The notes under the pieces: model-generated
Database searches by the model: none
What the model saw: only the letters and a program-made list of their open reading frames with translations
Told to the model about the DNA's origin: nothing
Made by a program: the position numbers and the translations under genes
Assembly (NCBI RefSeq): GCF_001493375.1
Contig: NZ_LN929897.1
Span: forward strand, 766,754-830,753
DNA length: 64,000 bases
Source: Streptomyces specialis
Lineage (GTDB): Bacteria; Actinomycetota; Actinomycetes; Streptomycetales; Streptomycetaceae
Reading direction: 5' to 3'
Shown here: positions 14,845-25,700 of the stretch, piece after piece
Layout: each line of letters opens with the position of its first letter
Numbering within the stretch: position 1 is the first letter of the stretch

Positions 14845-16590
14845 GTGGTGGCCAAGCAGACCGTGGCGGAGCAGTTCGTCGAAACGCTCGCGAGGACCGG
14901 GGTGCGGCGGCTGTACGGAGTCGTCGGGGACAGCCTCAACCCGGTCGTCGACGCCGTCCGCAGACAGCGCGACATGGAGTGGATCCAGGTCCGGCACGAG
15001 GAGACCGCCGCCTTCGCCGCCGGCGCCGAGGCCCAGATCACCGGCCGGCTCGCCGCCTGCGCCGGATCCTGCGGCCCGGGCAACCTGCACCTGATCAACG
15101 GTCTGTACGACGCCCACCGTTCCATGGCGCCCGTGCTCGCCCTCGCCTCCCACATCCCCTCCAGCGAGATCGGCACCGCGTACTTCCAGGAGACCCACCC
15201 CGATCAGCTCTTCCGCGAGTGCAGCCACTACTGCGAGCTGATCTCCAACCGCCGCCAGATGCCGCGCGTCCTCCAGACCGCGATCCAGCACGCCGTGGGC
15301 CGCGGCGGCGTCAGCGTGCTCGCCCTGCCCGGCGACATCGCCGCCGAGCAGGTTCCCGAGGCGGCCGAGGAACATGGCCTGGTCACCGGCAGGCCCGCCG
15401 TCCGGCCCGCGGACGCGCAGATCGCGGAGCTGGCCGCCTTGGTGGACGAGGCCAGACGCGTGACGCTGTTCTGCGGCAGCGGCACCGCCGGGGCGCACGC
15501 TGAGGTGATGCGCTTCGCGGAGCGGGTCAAGTCCCCGATCGGGCACGCGCTGCGCGGCAAGGAGTACATCCAGTACGACAACCCGTTCGATGTCGGGATG
15601 AGCGGTCTCCTCGGCTACGGCGCGGCGTACGAGGCGACCCACGAGTGCGATCTGCTGATCCTGCTCGGCACCGACTTCCCGTACAACGCCTTCCTCCCGG
15701 ACGACGTCCGCATCGCGCAGGTCGACGTCCGCCCCGAGCACCTCGGGCGCCGTTCCACGCTCGACCTCGCGGTCTGGGGCGATGTGAAGGAGACACTGAG
15801 CTGTCTCACGCCGATGGTGAAGGAGAAGACGGACCGCCGCTTCCTGGACCGGATGCTGAAGAAGCACGCCGACGCCCTGGAGGGCGTGGTCGGCGCCTAC
15901 ACCCGGAAGGTCGAGAAGCGGACCCCGATCCACCCCGAGTACGTGGCCTCCGTGCTGGACGAAGAGGCGGCCGAGGACGCGGTGTTCACCGTGGACACCG
16001 GCATGTGCAACGTGTGGGCCGCCCGTTACCTGACGCCCAACGGCCGCCGCCGGGTGATCGGTTCGTTCAGCCACGGCTCCATGGCCAACGCGCTGCCGCA
16101 GGCGATCGGCGCCCAGTTCACCGACCGGGGGCGGCAGGTCGTGTCGATGAGCGGCGACGGCGGATTCAGCATGCTGATGGGCGACTTCCTCACCCTCGTC
16201 CAGTACGACCTGCCGGTGAAGGTCGTGCTGTTCAACAACTCCTCGCTCGGCATGGTCGAGTTGGAGATGATGGTCTCCGGCCTGCCCGCCCACGGCACCA
16301 CCAACCACAACCCGGACTTCGCCGCCATCGCCCGCGCCGCCGGGGCGCACGGCATCCGGGTGGAGAAGCCGAAGCACCTGCGCGGCGCGCTGCGCGAGGC
16401 GTTCCGCCACAAGGGCCCGGTGCTGGTGGACGTCGTCACCGACCCCAACGCCCTGTCCATCCCGCCGAAGATCAAGGCCGAGATGGTGACCGGTTTCGCG
16501 CTGTCCGCCGGCCGGATGGTGCTGGAGGGTGGCGTCGGCCGGATGGCGCAGATGGCGCGTTCCAACCTCCGTAATATTCCCCGCCCTTGA
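14845..16590 (+). CDS. poxB: Pyruvate dehydrogenase (quinone)/pyruvate oxidase-type ThDP enzyme
   Basis: A 581-aa thiamine-diphosphate enzyme of the PoxB type, which oxidatively decarboxylates pyruvate to acetate and CO2 with electrons to quinone. Three domains are visible: the Pyr domain (VRRLYGVVGDSLNPVVDAV, with RHEETAAFAAGA supplying the catalytic Glu), a central FAD-binding domain, and the PP domain with the GDGGFSMLMGDFLTLVQYDLPVKVVLFNN ThDP/Mg site near residues 438-466. The length is normal for PoxB. The start is GTG 14845. Acetolactate synthase is less likely because the Pyr-domain motifs match PoxB better. Confidence 0.87.
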   Translation: MVAKQTVAEQFVETLARTGVRRLYGVVGDSLNPVVDAVRRQRDMEWIQVRHEETAAFAAGAEAQITGRLAACAGSCGPGNLHLINGLYDAHRSMAPVLALASHIPSSEIGTAYFQETHPDQLFRECSHYCELISNRRQMPRVLQTAIQHAVGRGGVSVLALPGDIAAEQVPEAAEEHGLVTGRPAVRPADAQIAELAALVDEARRVTLFCGSGTAGAHAEVMRFAERVKSPIGHALRGKEYIQYDNPFDVGMSGLLGYGAAYEATHECDLLILLGTDFPYNAFLPDDVRIAQVDVRPEHLGRRSTLDLAVWGDVKETLSCLTPMVKEKTDRRFLDRMLKKHADALEGVVGAYTRKVEKRTPIHPEYVASVLDEEAAEDAVFTVDTGMCNVWAARYLTPNGRRRVIGSFSHGSMANALPQAIGAQFTDRGRQVVSMSGDGGFSMLMGDFLTLVQYDLPVKVVLFNNSSLGMVELEMMVSGLPAHGTTNHNPDFAAIARAAGAHGIRVEKPKHLRGALREAFRHKGPVLVDVVTDPNALSIPPKIKAEMVTGFALSAGRMVLEGGVGRMAQMARSNLRNIPRP

Positions 16591-16723
16591 CGCGGACGAC
16601 GGGTACATGGCCGAAATCTGTGGGAGATATGGAGACACGGCGCCGCTTCTCTGACAGCATGTCGGAATCCAGGGACATGACACGCCGCCCCTCGGGGTCC
16701 GCTGACAGCTCCGGGAGTGGTCG

Positions 16724-17077
16724 TTGACGCATGTCGTACCGCGGATCGTGTTCGCCCGGCCCTCCGCCGCCGGGGCGGACAGCGGTGTGATCCCCGCCAT
16801 GATGCTCGGCGTCCGGCACACCCCCGTCCCCACGGCGGACATCCGTGACCTGCTGACCTCGGCGACCGGACTGCCCGGCGGACCCGGGCCGCGTCTGCTG
16901 GAGGCGGCCGACGCCCGAGCGGCGAAGGACCCCGTGGCCGCCAACGCCGAAGTCGCCCAAGGCGTCTGGGAGTTCCTCCAGGAGCACGTGCTGCGCCTGC
17001 CGCCGGACCGGCGCGACGTCCAGCTCGTCACCGCCGCCGAGACCTCCCCCCACAGCCACCTCTACGTCCATGTCTCC
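16724..17077 (+). CDS. Hypothetical protein, 3' end lost at an adapter scar
   Basis: An open frame of ~118 codons from TTG 16724, with GGGAG 6 bases upstream. It runs straight into the poly-C/adapter scar at 17079, so its true C-terminus is missing. The visible protein (PRIVFARPSAAGADSGVIPA... then DVQLVTAAETSPHSHLYVHVSS) has no motif I recognise. Codon use looks like a real Streptomyces gene. Anything downstream of 17078 in this frame is not part of it. Confidence 0.5.
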
Positions 17078-17149
<72 letters not shown>

Positions 17150-17207
17150 CCGCTAGACCGTCCGGCGGCGCCGCCGGACGGCCGTCCGCGCTGTCCGCGC
17201 CGCGCCG

Positions 17208-17213
17208 TAGACT
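17208..17213 (+). promoter_or_regulatory. -10 element (TAGACT) in front of dnaG
   Basis: TAGACT ends 6 bases before the GTG start of dnaG at 17220, in the leaderless arrangement common here. The adapter scar ends only 58 bases upstream, so the -35 region and any upstream gene may not be native. Confidence 0.35.
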
Positions 17214-17219
17214 TCCCAC

Positions 17220-20198
17220 GTGGCGGGCAGGATCAACGACGAGGACGTGAAGTCGGTCCGGGACGCGGTCCCGATCGACGCCGTCGTGTCCGAATACCTC
17301 CAGCTCCGCGCCGCCGGCGGGGGAAACCTCAAGGGCCTGTGCCCCTTCCACGACGAGAAGTCGCCCTCGTTCCACGTCAGTCCGAGCAAGGGCCTCTTCC
17401 ACTGCTTCGGCTGCCAGGAGGGCGGGGACACCCTCGCCTTCGTCATGAAGATGGAGCACCTGTCGTTCTCCGAGGCCGTCGAGCGGCTGGCCGCCCAGGC
17501 CGGGATCACCCTGCGGTACGAGCAGGGGGGATACAGCCCGGGCAGGCAGCAGGGGGAGCGGACGCGGCTGGTCGAGGCGCACAAGGCCGCCGCCCGGTTC
17601 TACGCCGAGCAGCTCGGCTCGCCGGAGGGCGAGATCGGCCGGCGGTTCCTCGGCGAGCGCGGCTTCGACGCGGCGGCGGCGGAGCGGTTCGGCGTGGGGT
17701 ACGCGCCGGCCGGGTGGGACCACCTCGTGCGGTTCCTGCGCGGACGCGGCTTCACCGACCGGGAGTTGCTGACGTCCGGCATCGCGCAGGACGGGCGGCG
17801 CGGACCGATCGACCGGTTCCGGGGGCGCCTGATCTGGCCGATCCGGGACATCACCGGCGAGGTCGTCGGCTTCGGCGCCCGCAAGCTGCGCGACGACGAC
17901 AACGGCCCCAAGTACCTGAACACGCCCGAGACCCCCATCTACCACAAGTCCCAGGTGCTGTACGGGATCGACCTCGCCAAGCGCGACATCGCCAAGTCGA
18001 ACCGGGCGGTCGTCGTCGAGGGGTACACGGACGTCATGGCGTGCCACCTCGCCGGGGTCACCACGGCCATCGCGACCTGCGGCACGGCCTTCGGCGGCGA
18101 GCACGTCAAGATCCTGCGGCGGCTGCTGATGGACAGCTCCAGCTCGCACAGCGCGGGCGAGGTCGTCTTCACCTTCGACGGCGACGCCGCCGGGCAGAAG
18201 GCCGCGCTGCGGGCGTTCGAGGACGACCAGAAGTTCGCCGCCCGGACCTCGATCGCCGTCTCGCCGGACGGCACGGACCCGTGCGAGCTGCGGATCGCCC
18301 AGGGCGACGAGGCCGTGCGGAACCTGATCGAGGGGCGTTCCCCGCTCTTCGAGTTCGCCATCCGGTCGATCGTCCGGCAGCACAACCTGGAGACGGCCGA
18401 GGGCCGTTCCGCCGCGCTCGACCACGCCGCGCCCATCGTCGCGCAGATCAAGGACAGCGCGATCCAGCACGAGTACGCCGTGCGGCTCGCCGGGCTCGTC
18501 GGCATCCCGGACGAGGGCTTCGTCGTGCGCCGCGTCGGGCAGCTCACCCGGTGGGGACGGGACCGGCAGCGCGCCGCGCCCCCCGCCCCCCGGTCCGCGC
18601 CCGCCGCGCCCCCGTCCCGCTCGGGGGTGACACGGCTGGCTGCAACGCCCCGGCCGCAGCCAGCGTCGGGTGTGTATACGGGCCGACCACCGCACCGCGC
18701 GGACCGTCCTGGGAGCCATCGGCGGCGGCTCGCTGGAACTGCCGCCGTCCCCGCAGTACCAGCGCATCCTCGCCCGCCCCGACGCCGGGGGCGCCATGGA
18801 GTACCTGTGCCGCCTGCTGCGCATCCAGGCCGGCGACATCCTCGCCTACAACGACCGGCGGTACCGCGACGACGAGCCGTACGACGGGCTGGTGCAGCTC
18901 GCCGCCCATGGCGTCGCCGAGATCGGCGACCACACCGTGCACCAGCACTGGTGGGGGACGGCCCACGTCTGGCGCACCGCCGCCACGCCCTACCACGCGG
19001 CGGCGGCGCGGGCGATCGGCTGCTTCATCGACGCCTCGCCGCTGCCCGGCGCGACCCGCCGCCTCCCCGGGGAGGCCACCGGCCGCTATCTGGCGCTGCT
19101 GGGCTTCGGCGGGCCGCCCGCCGCCGACCCCATGGCCGTCGGCTGCGTCACCCACCCGGCGCTGGCCCGCGCCTGCGCCACCCTCGACGTGATCGCGGAG
19201 GGCGGGCTGCCCGCCGATGTGGTGGCACGCCAGCACCTGGGACCGCTGTTCCACGCGGCGTCCGCGCGGATGCCGGTCGCCGCCCGGCTCAACGAGGGCG
19301 CCGTGCGCCTCCTCGACACCGTGACCGGCGGCCTGCTCGCCGAGCCGCGCGCCCCGGGCCGCCCGTCCGTCAGCCCGTTCGACCGGCCCGGCGTCCCGGC
19401 CGTCGCCTACGAGCTGCCGGCCGCCGAATGGGCGGCGGCGCTGGCCGCGCAGTCGCCGGAACAGGTCGAGAAGGCCCTCGTGGACGCCTCACCCGTACCC
19501 CTCCCCGCCGAGCCGCCCGGCCTGCCCACCCCCCGTCCCCTATACACATCCGACGCTCCCGACGAAGATGCAAGCGGGCGACGCAGCCGCGCTCCGCACA
19601 CGCAGCCCGACCCACCAAGTTGGTTTGGTGCGACGCAGGGGTAGCTCTGGGGCTTAACTCCATGCCCGCGGGGGAGGCGGGGGTGGTGGAAAAGACGCAG
19701 CCGCTGAACCTGCGCAGCCCCGCCGCGCTGGCCGAGCGGGAGCTGCTGAAGCTGGCCCTCCAGTACCCGGAGCTGGTCTCCCCGGTCTTCGACGCCTACG
19801 GCGAGGACGAGTTCACCGTTCCGCCGTACACGGTGGTGCGCCGCGCCGTCGCGGAGGCGGGCGGCGTGGCGGCGGCCGACGACGCGTACCTGGAACGCGT
19901 CCGGGAGGCGGCGCCGGACGACTCGGTGCGGGTGCTGATCACCGAGCTGGCCGTCGAGCCGCTGAACCTGCCGCGCCGCAGGCAGCGCGAAATCGACCTG
20001 TACGCCGGGCAGTTCCTCGTGAAGGTGCGGCTGGCCGCGGTCGAGCGGCGGATCGGCCAACTGGAGTCCACCGCGCTGCGCGCCGAGGCGGGAGGCGACG
20101 ACGCGCAGGCGGCGGCCGACGCCCGCCGGCAGGTGTGGGAGCTGGGGCAGTACCGCACGGCGCTGCGGGAGCGCGGCGTCGCCGCCCTCTACGGCTGA
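17220..20198 (+). CDS. dnaG: DNA primase, interrupted by an adapter-flanked foreign segment
   Basis: DnaG synthesises RNA primers for replication. From GTG 17220 the N-terminal zinc-binding domain has C41, H44, C62 and C65. The RNA-polymerase/TOPRIM core follows (VVVEGYTDVMACHLAG; VVFTFDGDAAGQKAALRAF), and the native sequence runs to about 18630 (residue ~470). The C-terminal DnaB-interaction domain resumes near 19684 (QPLNLRSPAALAERELLKLALQ) and ends at 20198. Between them lie about 1.0 kb bounded by Nextera-like adapters. By chance the frame stays open, giving a false 992-codon ORF; a normal actinobacterial primase is ~640 aa. The native gene is probably intact in the organism. Confidence 0.85.
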   Translation: MAGRINDEDVKSVRDAVPIDAVVSEYLQLRAAGGGNLKGLCPFHDEKSPSFHVSPSKGLFHCFGCQEGGDTLAFVMKMEHLSFSEAVERLAAQAGITLRYEQGGYSPGRQQGERTRLVEAHKAAARFYAEQLGSPEGEIGRRFLGERGFDAAAAERFGVGYAPAGWDHLVRFLRGRGFTDRELLTSGIAQDGRRGPIDRFRGRLIWPIRDITGEVVGFGARKLRDDDNGPKYLNTPETPIYHKSQVLYGIDLAKRDIAKSNRAVVVEGYTDVMACHLAGVTTAIATCGTAFGGEHVKILRRLLMDSSSSHSAGEVVFTFDGDAAGQKAALRAFEDDQKFAARTSIAVSPDGTDPCELRIAQGDEAVRNLIEGRSPLFEFAIRSIVRQHNLETAEGRSAALDHAAPIVAQIKDSAIQHEYAVRLAGLVGIPDEGFVVRRVGQLTRWGRDRQRAAPPAPRSAPAAPPSRSGVTRLAATPRPQPASGVYTGRPPHRADRPGSHRRRLAGTAAVPAVPAHPRPPRRRGRHGVPVPPAAHPGRRHPRLQRPAVPRRRAVRRAGAARRPWRRRDRRPHRAPALVGDGPRLAHRRHALPRGGGAGDRLLHRRLAAARRDPPPPRGGHRPLSGAAGLRRAARRRPHGRRLRHPPGAGPRLRHPRRDRGGRAARRCGGTPAPGTAVPRGVRADAGRRPAQRGRRAPPRHRDRRPARRAARPGPPVRQPVRPARRPGRRLRAAGRRMGGGAGRAVAGTGREGPRGRLTRTPPRRAARPAHPPSPIHIRRSRRRCKRATQPRSAHAARPTKLVWCDAGVALGLNSMPAGEAGVVEKTQPLNLRSPAALAERELLKLALQYPELVSPVFDAYGEDEFTVPPYTVVRRAVAEAGGVAAADDAYLERVREAAPDDSVRVLITELAVEPLNLPRRRQREIDLYAGQFLVKVRLAAVERRIGQLESTALRAEAGGDDAQAAADARRQVWELGQYRTALRERGVAALYG
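18655..19660 (+). other. Artefactual insert in dnaG: library fragment bracketed by transposase adapters
   Basis: The left boundary at ~18661-18685 matches the 3' part of the Nextera adapter in forward orientation (CAGCGTC..TGTGTATA conserved; all mismatches replace A). The right boundary 19533-19565 matches the reverse complement of the same adapter at 28 of 33 positions, including TATACACATC and GACGCT. The adapters point as they would at the two ends of one library molecule of ~850 bp. About 19566-19660 is low-information sequence with no clear coding sense, possibly index or poor-quality read ends. Confidence 0.88.
18685..19530 (+). CDS. Fragment of an unidentified gene inside the artefactual insert
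   Basis: An open frame with neither start nor stop, ~282 codons, with good Streptomyces codon use (...LLRIQAGDILAYNDRRYRDDEPYDGL, HQHWWGTAHVWRTAATPYHAAAARAIGCFID, LGPLFHAASARMPVAARLNEGAVRLL). I do not recognise the family. It is probably a piece of another gene of the same genome, or of a co-sequenced sample. It should not be assigned to this locus. Confidence 0.45.
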
Positions 20199-20394
20199 GC
20201 CCGCGCCCGGACGTCAGCACGCCGCTCACCGGCGGCAACAGGATTGAGGACACGGGTAGTTGGGTAGCCACGCGGCCCGTCACGACCACCGTCAAAAAGT
20301 GTACGCACGCATCTCGTGGCCGGTGCTCGCCGTCGGTCACACTGAGGTCAATGCCGCATCCCCTCCTTTCTTCCCCGCCTGCCGCGAGATTCCT

Positions 20395-20399
20395 GGAGG
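20395..20399 (+). promoter_or_regulatory. Ribosome binding site GGAGG deciding the hrdA start
   Basis: A perfect GGAGG ends 7 bases before GTG 20407. It fixes this GTG as the start rather than the ATG at 20260 of the longer open frame. Confidence 0.8.
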
Positions 20400-20406
20400 C
20401 TTACCC

Positions 20407-21377
<971 letters not shown>

Positions 21378-21390
<13 letters not shown>

Positions 21391-22796
21391 CTCCCTTCCG
21401 CACCACGCCTGTCCAGACCGTGCAGATGGGCCATCAGCCGCCGGAACCCGTCCCAGCCCGCGTCCCCGAGCGGGAAGAACAGCCCTGGCCGGGCCGCCGG
21501 GCCGAGAAACGACGGAGGCCCGGCGAGCGGCGCGCGACGCGCGTTCTCCAGTCCGACGACGCGCACGTCGTCCGCGCCGACCGCGAACGCGACCGGCTCC
21601 GGCGGCGCTTCCAGCCACGCCGGAACGGTCAGGTCGGCCCGCGCCCGCCGTGACTGGACCAGCAGCGACACCAGCCCGTGCCGCACCGCCAGTTCCTCGG
21701 CCACCTCATGGCCGCGGTCCGGCACGTCACCGCCCGCCGGGTGGCCGAGGGCCAGGGTGACGTCCTCCTCCACGCCGCCCGTGGTGCGCGTGACCCGCAG
21801 GGTCGCGATGGCCGGCCGGTCCGGCCGCCCGACCACGACGAACCAGGTCGGCTCGGGCGCGCGGGCCCGGGCCAGCGCGGTCAACCCCTCGCGGGACCAC
21901 GGCAGACCGGCCGGTTCGGCGGTGCCCCAGCCGGCCGGCGGGGCACCGGTCAGCCGCCGCCACGCCGCCTCCAGCCCACCGCCCAGCAGGAGTTCGCGGT
22001 CGGCCCGGTGACGGGTGACGAACGACAGCAGGAGCTGCCGGTCCGCCGTTCCCCCGGCCCGCGCGGTGGCCTCGGCGAAGACCGGCGCCGGGGCGCCGTC
22101 GCCGGTGGCCGTGAACGCGCCGTCCACCCACCGCAGGACGGCGCCCGACAGCCCGTCGAAGAACCCGCCCTCGCCGTCGCGCACCACCCACCGGTGGGGC
22201 AGCCCGCCGAGCGCCGGGCGGGGCGGCAGCGACAGCCGGGCCGAGGCCGGGGTCACGATCTGCAACGCCCGCCCGCCCGCCGTGGCGGCGCGCAGCGCGT
22301 CCGACAGCCACGCCGTCATGGCGACCACGGGCCGGTCCTGGATGACGGCCGCCACCTTGTCGGTGAGCACGTCCACCGCGGGCTGGGCCGCGGCGGGCGC
22401 CGAAGCCGTCGCCCCCCCCGTCACCGCCGCCGCGCCGCCGTCCGGGGCGGTCGCCTCCGGCGGCCACACCGAGCCGCCGAGCCGGACCGCGAGCCGGGTG
22501 GCGATGGCACCCGCGAGCCGGTCCGCTCCCTCCGCGGCGGTCGCGGCCCGCACCTCCGTCCACCACACCGGGCCGTTCACCTCGGCGCCGAGCAGACGGG
22601 CGACCTCCCCGGGTGTGTGGACCAGCATCGGCGCCTCGACCGACGCCAGCGGCCGGCCGCGCGGGTCGCACAACTGGATCACCGCGCCGTCGCCCTCGAC
22701 CGACACGGCCGCGTCGGGGCCGCCCGCCATCAGGCCGGCCACCAGGCTCCACGCGTCCGGCATCCGTTCGGTCAGCGCGATCACATCCGTCGTCAT
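21378..22796 (-). CDS. T7SS-associated DUF6177-type protein
   Basis: A 472-aa soluble protein regularly found in Streptomyces ESX clusters (DUF6177, recognised by context and overall pattern: MTTDVIALTERMPDAWSLVAGLMAGG; LTDKVAAVIQDRPVVAMTAWLSDALRAAT; terminal GLFFPLGDAGWDGFRRLMAHLHGLD). It has no membrane segment and no ATPase motif. Its ATG overlaps the eccC stop in an ATGA arrangement (22793-22796), so it is translationally coupled to eccC. The exact role in secretion is unknown. The start at the overlap is preferred to the longer upstream frame. The 3' end overlaps the sigma-factor 3' end by 13 bases. Confidence 0.78.
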
Positions 22797-25700
22797 GCCC
22801 CGTCCCGCCCCTCGCCGTCCATGCCGTCGCCCGCGTCGTGGGTGCCGTCGGTTTCGTCGGTGTCGCCGTCCACGAGGGCCGTCTGGATCAGCCGGTTCGG
22901 CTCGCCGCGCCGGACGAACGTGCCCCGCCCGGCGGGCCGCGTCGCCGCGTACACGCCGGGGAAGAGCTGCCCCTCGGTCCGGTCGCCCGTCATCACCAGC
23001 GCCGACGTGCCGCTCTCCCGCAGCGCCGTGAGGAACGGCTCGTACATCGCGCGCGACGATCCGGCCACGCGGCGGGTGACGACGAAGTGCAGCCCGATGT
23101 CCTGCGCCGACGCCACGTACGGCAGGAACGGGTCGAGCGGCTGCCGCCGGGCGGTGGTCAGGATGTCGTAGTCGTCGACGAGCACCACGATCCGGGGCCC
23201 CGAGGGCGCCGCGCCCCCGGCCGCCAGCACCTCGGGCGGCGCCCCCTCGTCCGGCAGCCGCCGCTCCAGCACCCCCGCGATCCCGGCCGCGAGGCTCGCC
23301 GCCAGCTTCGCGTTGTAGGCGTACCCGCCGCGGTACGGCTCCGGCACGACGCTGTGCAGACCACGCCGGGGGTCCATCACGGCGAAGACCAGCTCCTCGT
23401 CCCCGTACCGCTCCACGAGGCCGCGCGCGATCAGCTTCAGCAGGTTCGTCTTCCCGCACTCGCTGTCACCCAGGATCAGCAGGTGCTGGTCGTGACGGAA
23501 CAGGTCGAGCGCCACCGGCCGCAGCGCGTTCTGGTCCAGGCCGATCGGGACCCGCTTCGGCTCGGCGTCCCGGTCCGGCAGCCGGCGGCGGGTGAGCCGC
23601 GGCGGCAGGACCCGCACCGGGGGCGCGGACGGCCCCGACCACGCGGACCTGACGGCGCGCACGGCCGTCTCGACGGCGGCGCCGAGGCCGTCGGCGGTGG
23701 CCCGCCCGTCGATCCGGGGCAGCGCGGCGTGCGCGAACAGCTTGTCGCCGGTCAGCGCCCGGCCCGGCTCGTCGGCGGCGAGGGTCTCGGCCAGCCGCCG
23801 GTCCACGCCGCTGTCGCCCGGGTCGTTCAGCCGCAGCTCCACGCGGGTGCCGAACGCGGACTGGGACGCGATGCGGACGTCGTTCCAGCGCAGCATCGCG
23901 GCGACCACGTGGATTCCGTAACCGCCGCCGCGGCGCAGCAGATCCGTGACCGCGTCGTCCAGCTCGTCGAAGGCGTCGCGCAGTTCGCCGAAGCCGTCGA
24001 TGACCAGGACGACGTCGGTCGGGCCGAGATCGGGCAGCCCGCCCGCCGCGCGCAGCCGCCGCAGGTGATCCATGGAGTCGATGCCATGCTCCCGGAACGA
24101 CTCCTCGCGGGCCGCTAGCATCGTGCGCAGCTCCTCCACCGTCCGGGCGGCCCGCTCCCGGTCGGCGCGGCCCGCGACGCCCCCGACGTGCGGCAGCCCG
24201 GCCACCGCGCCCAGGCCGCCACCGGCCAGGTCGAGCCCGTAGATCCCGACCTCGCGCGGGGTGTGGGTGAGGGCGAGGGACAGGACGAGGGTGCGCAGCA
24301 GGTTCGTCTTGCCGGACGCGGGCCCGCCGATGACCGCCGCGTGGCCGCCCGCGACCGTCAGGTCCAGCGTCCACTGGCCCTGCCACTGCCGGGCCGGGTC
24401 GTCCAGCAACCCGATCGGCACCCGCATCGGGTGGCGCGGTGCCCGGTTCAGCCGCATGCCGTCACGGCCCGTGGTCCCCAGGGGTCCGGCCACCGCGTCC
24501 AGCGCCACGGCGGTGGGCAGCGGCGGCAACCAGATCTGCGCCACGGGCGGCGCGGCGGCGGCCAGTTGGTCCACGACCGTGGACAGCAGCGACGGCCCGG
24601 CGGTGCGCCGGGCGGGCGCGGGCGCGTCGTCGCCGTCGGCCGAATCCCCGGCCGTGCCCAGGGAGTTGTACGCGGGATACGGCAACACCTCGGGCCGTCG
24701 CGCCGCGGCCTCCGCCTCCCGGCGGGCGGGGCGGCGGTAGGGGCCGGACACGTAACTCGCCTTGAACCGGTCGTAGGCGCTGGTGTCCACCTTCAGGTAG
24801 CCGAAGCCGGGGATCGGCGGCAGGTGGAAGGCGTCCGGGGTGTTGAGCACGGTCCGCGACTCCTCGGGGGAGAACGTGCGCAGGCCGAGCCGGTAGGACA
24901 GGTACGTGTCCAGGCCCTTGAGCCTGCCGCCCTCGATCCGCTGGCTGGACAGCAGCAGATGAATCCCTATCGAGCGGCCGATCCGGCCGATGGACAGCAG
25001 CAGGTCGACGAAGTCGGGCTTGGCGGTGAGGAGTTCACCGAACTCGTCGATGACGACGAACAGGTGCGGCAGCGGCGGCAGTTCGGGCCGGTCGGCGCGG
25101 GCGGCGGCGTAGCCGGCGATGTCCGCGATGTTGCCCGCGTCCTTCAGCACCCGCTGCCGCCGCTTGACCTCGCCGGCGAGGCTGGTGTGCACGCGCTCGA
25201 CGAGGCCCGCGCGGTTCTCCAGGTTGGTGATGACGCCCGCGACGTGCGGCAGCGACGTGAAGGGGGCGAACGTCGCCCCGCCCTTGTAGTCCACCAGCAC
25301 CAGCGCCAGGTCCTCCGGGGGGTGCGTCACCACCAGCGCCAGGACCAGGGTCCGCAGCAGCTCGCTCTTGCCCGAGCCGGTCGCCCCCACGCACAGGCCG
25401 TGCGGCCCCATGCCCAGCTCGGCGGCCTCCTTCAGGTCCAGCAGTACCGGCCGGCGGTCGTCACCGAGCCCGATCGGCACCCGCAGGAACGCCTGTTGCC
25501 CCCGGCGCGGCGCCCACAGCCGGTCCAGGTCGAGCGCGGCCGGGTCCTCGACGCCGAGCTGCTCACCGAAGTCCACGGGACCCGACAGGGGCGCGCCCGC
25601 CGCGGCCGACTCCGGCGTCAGGCGCAGCGGCGCCAGCATGCGTGCCAGCCCGGCCGCCCCGGCCGCCGTCACCTCGTCCAGCCCGCCGCGCAGCAGGACC

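Noticed and set aside
19600..19670. Possible tRNA-like or structured RNA near TTGGTTTGGTGCGACGC
   Set aside because: No cloverleaf or T-loop consensus could be drawn, and it lies in the junk end of the dnaG insert.
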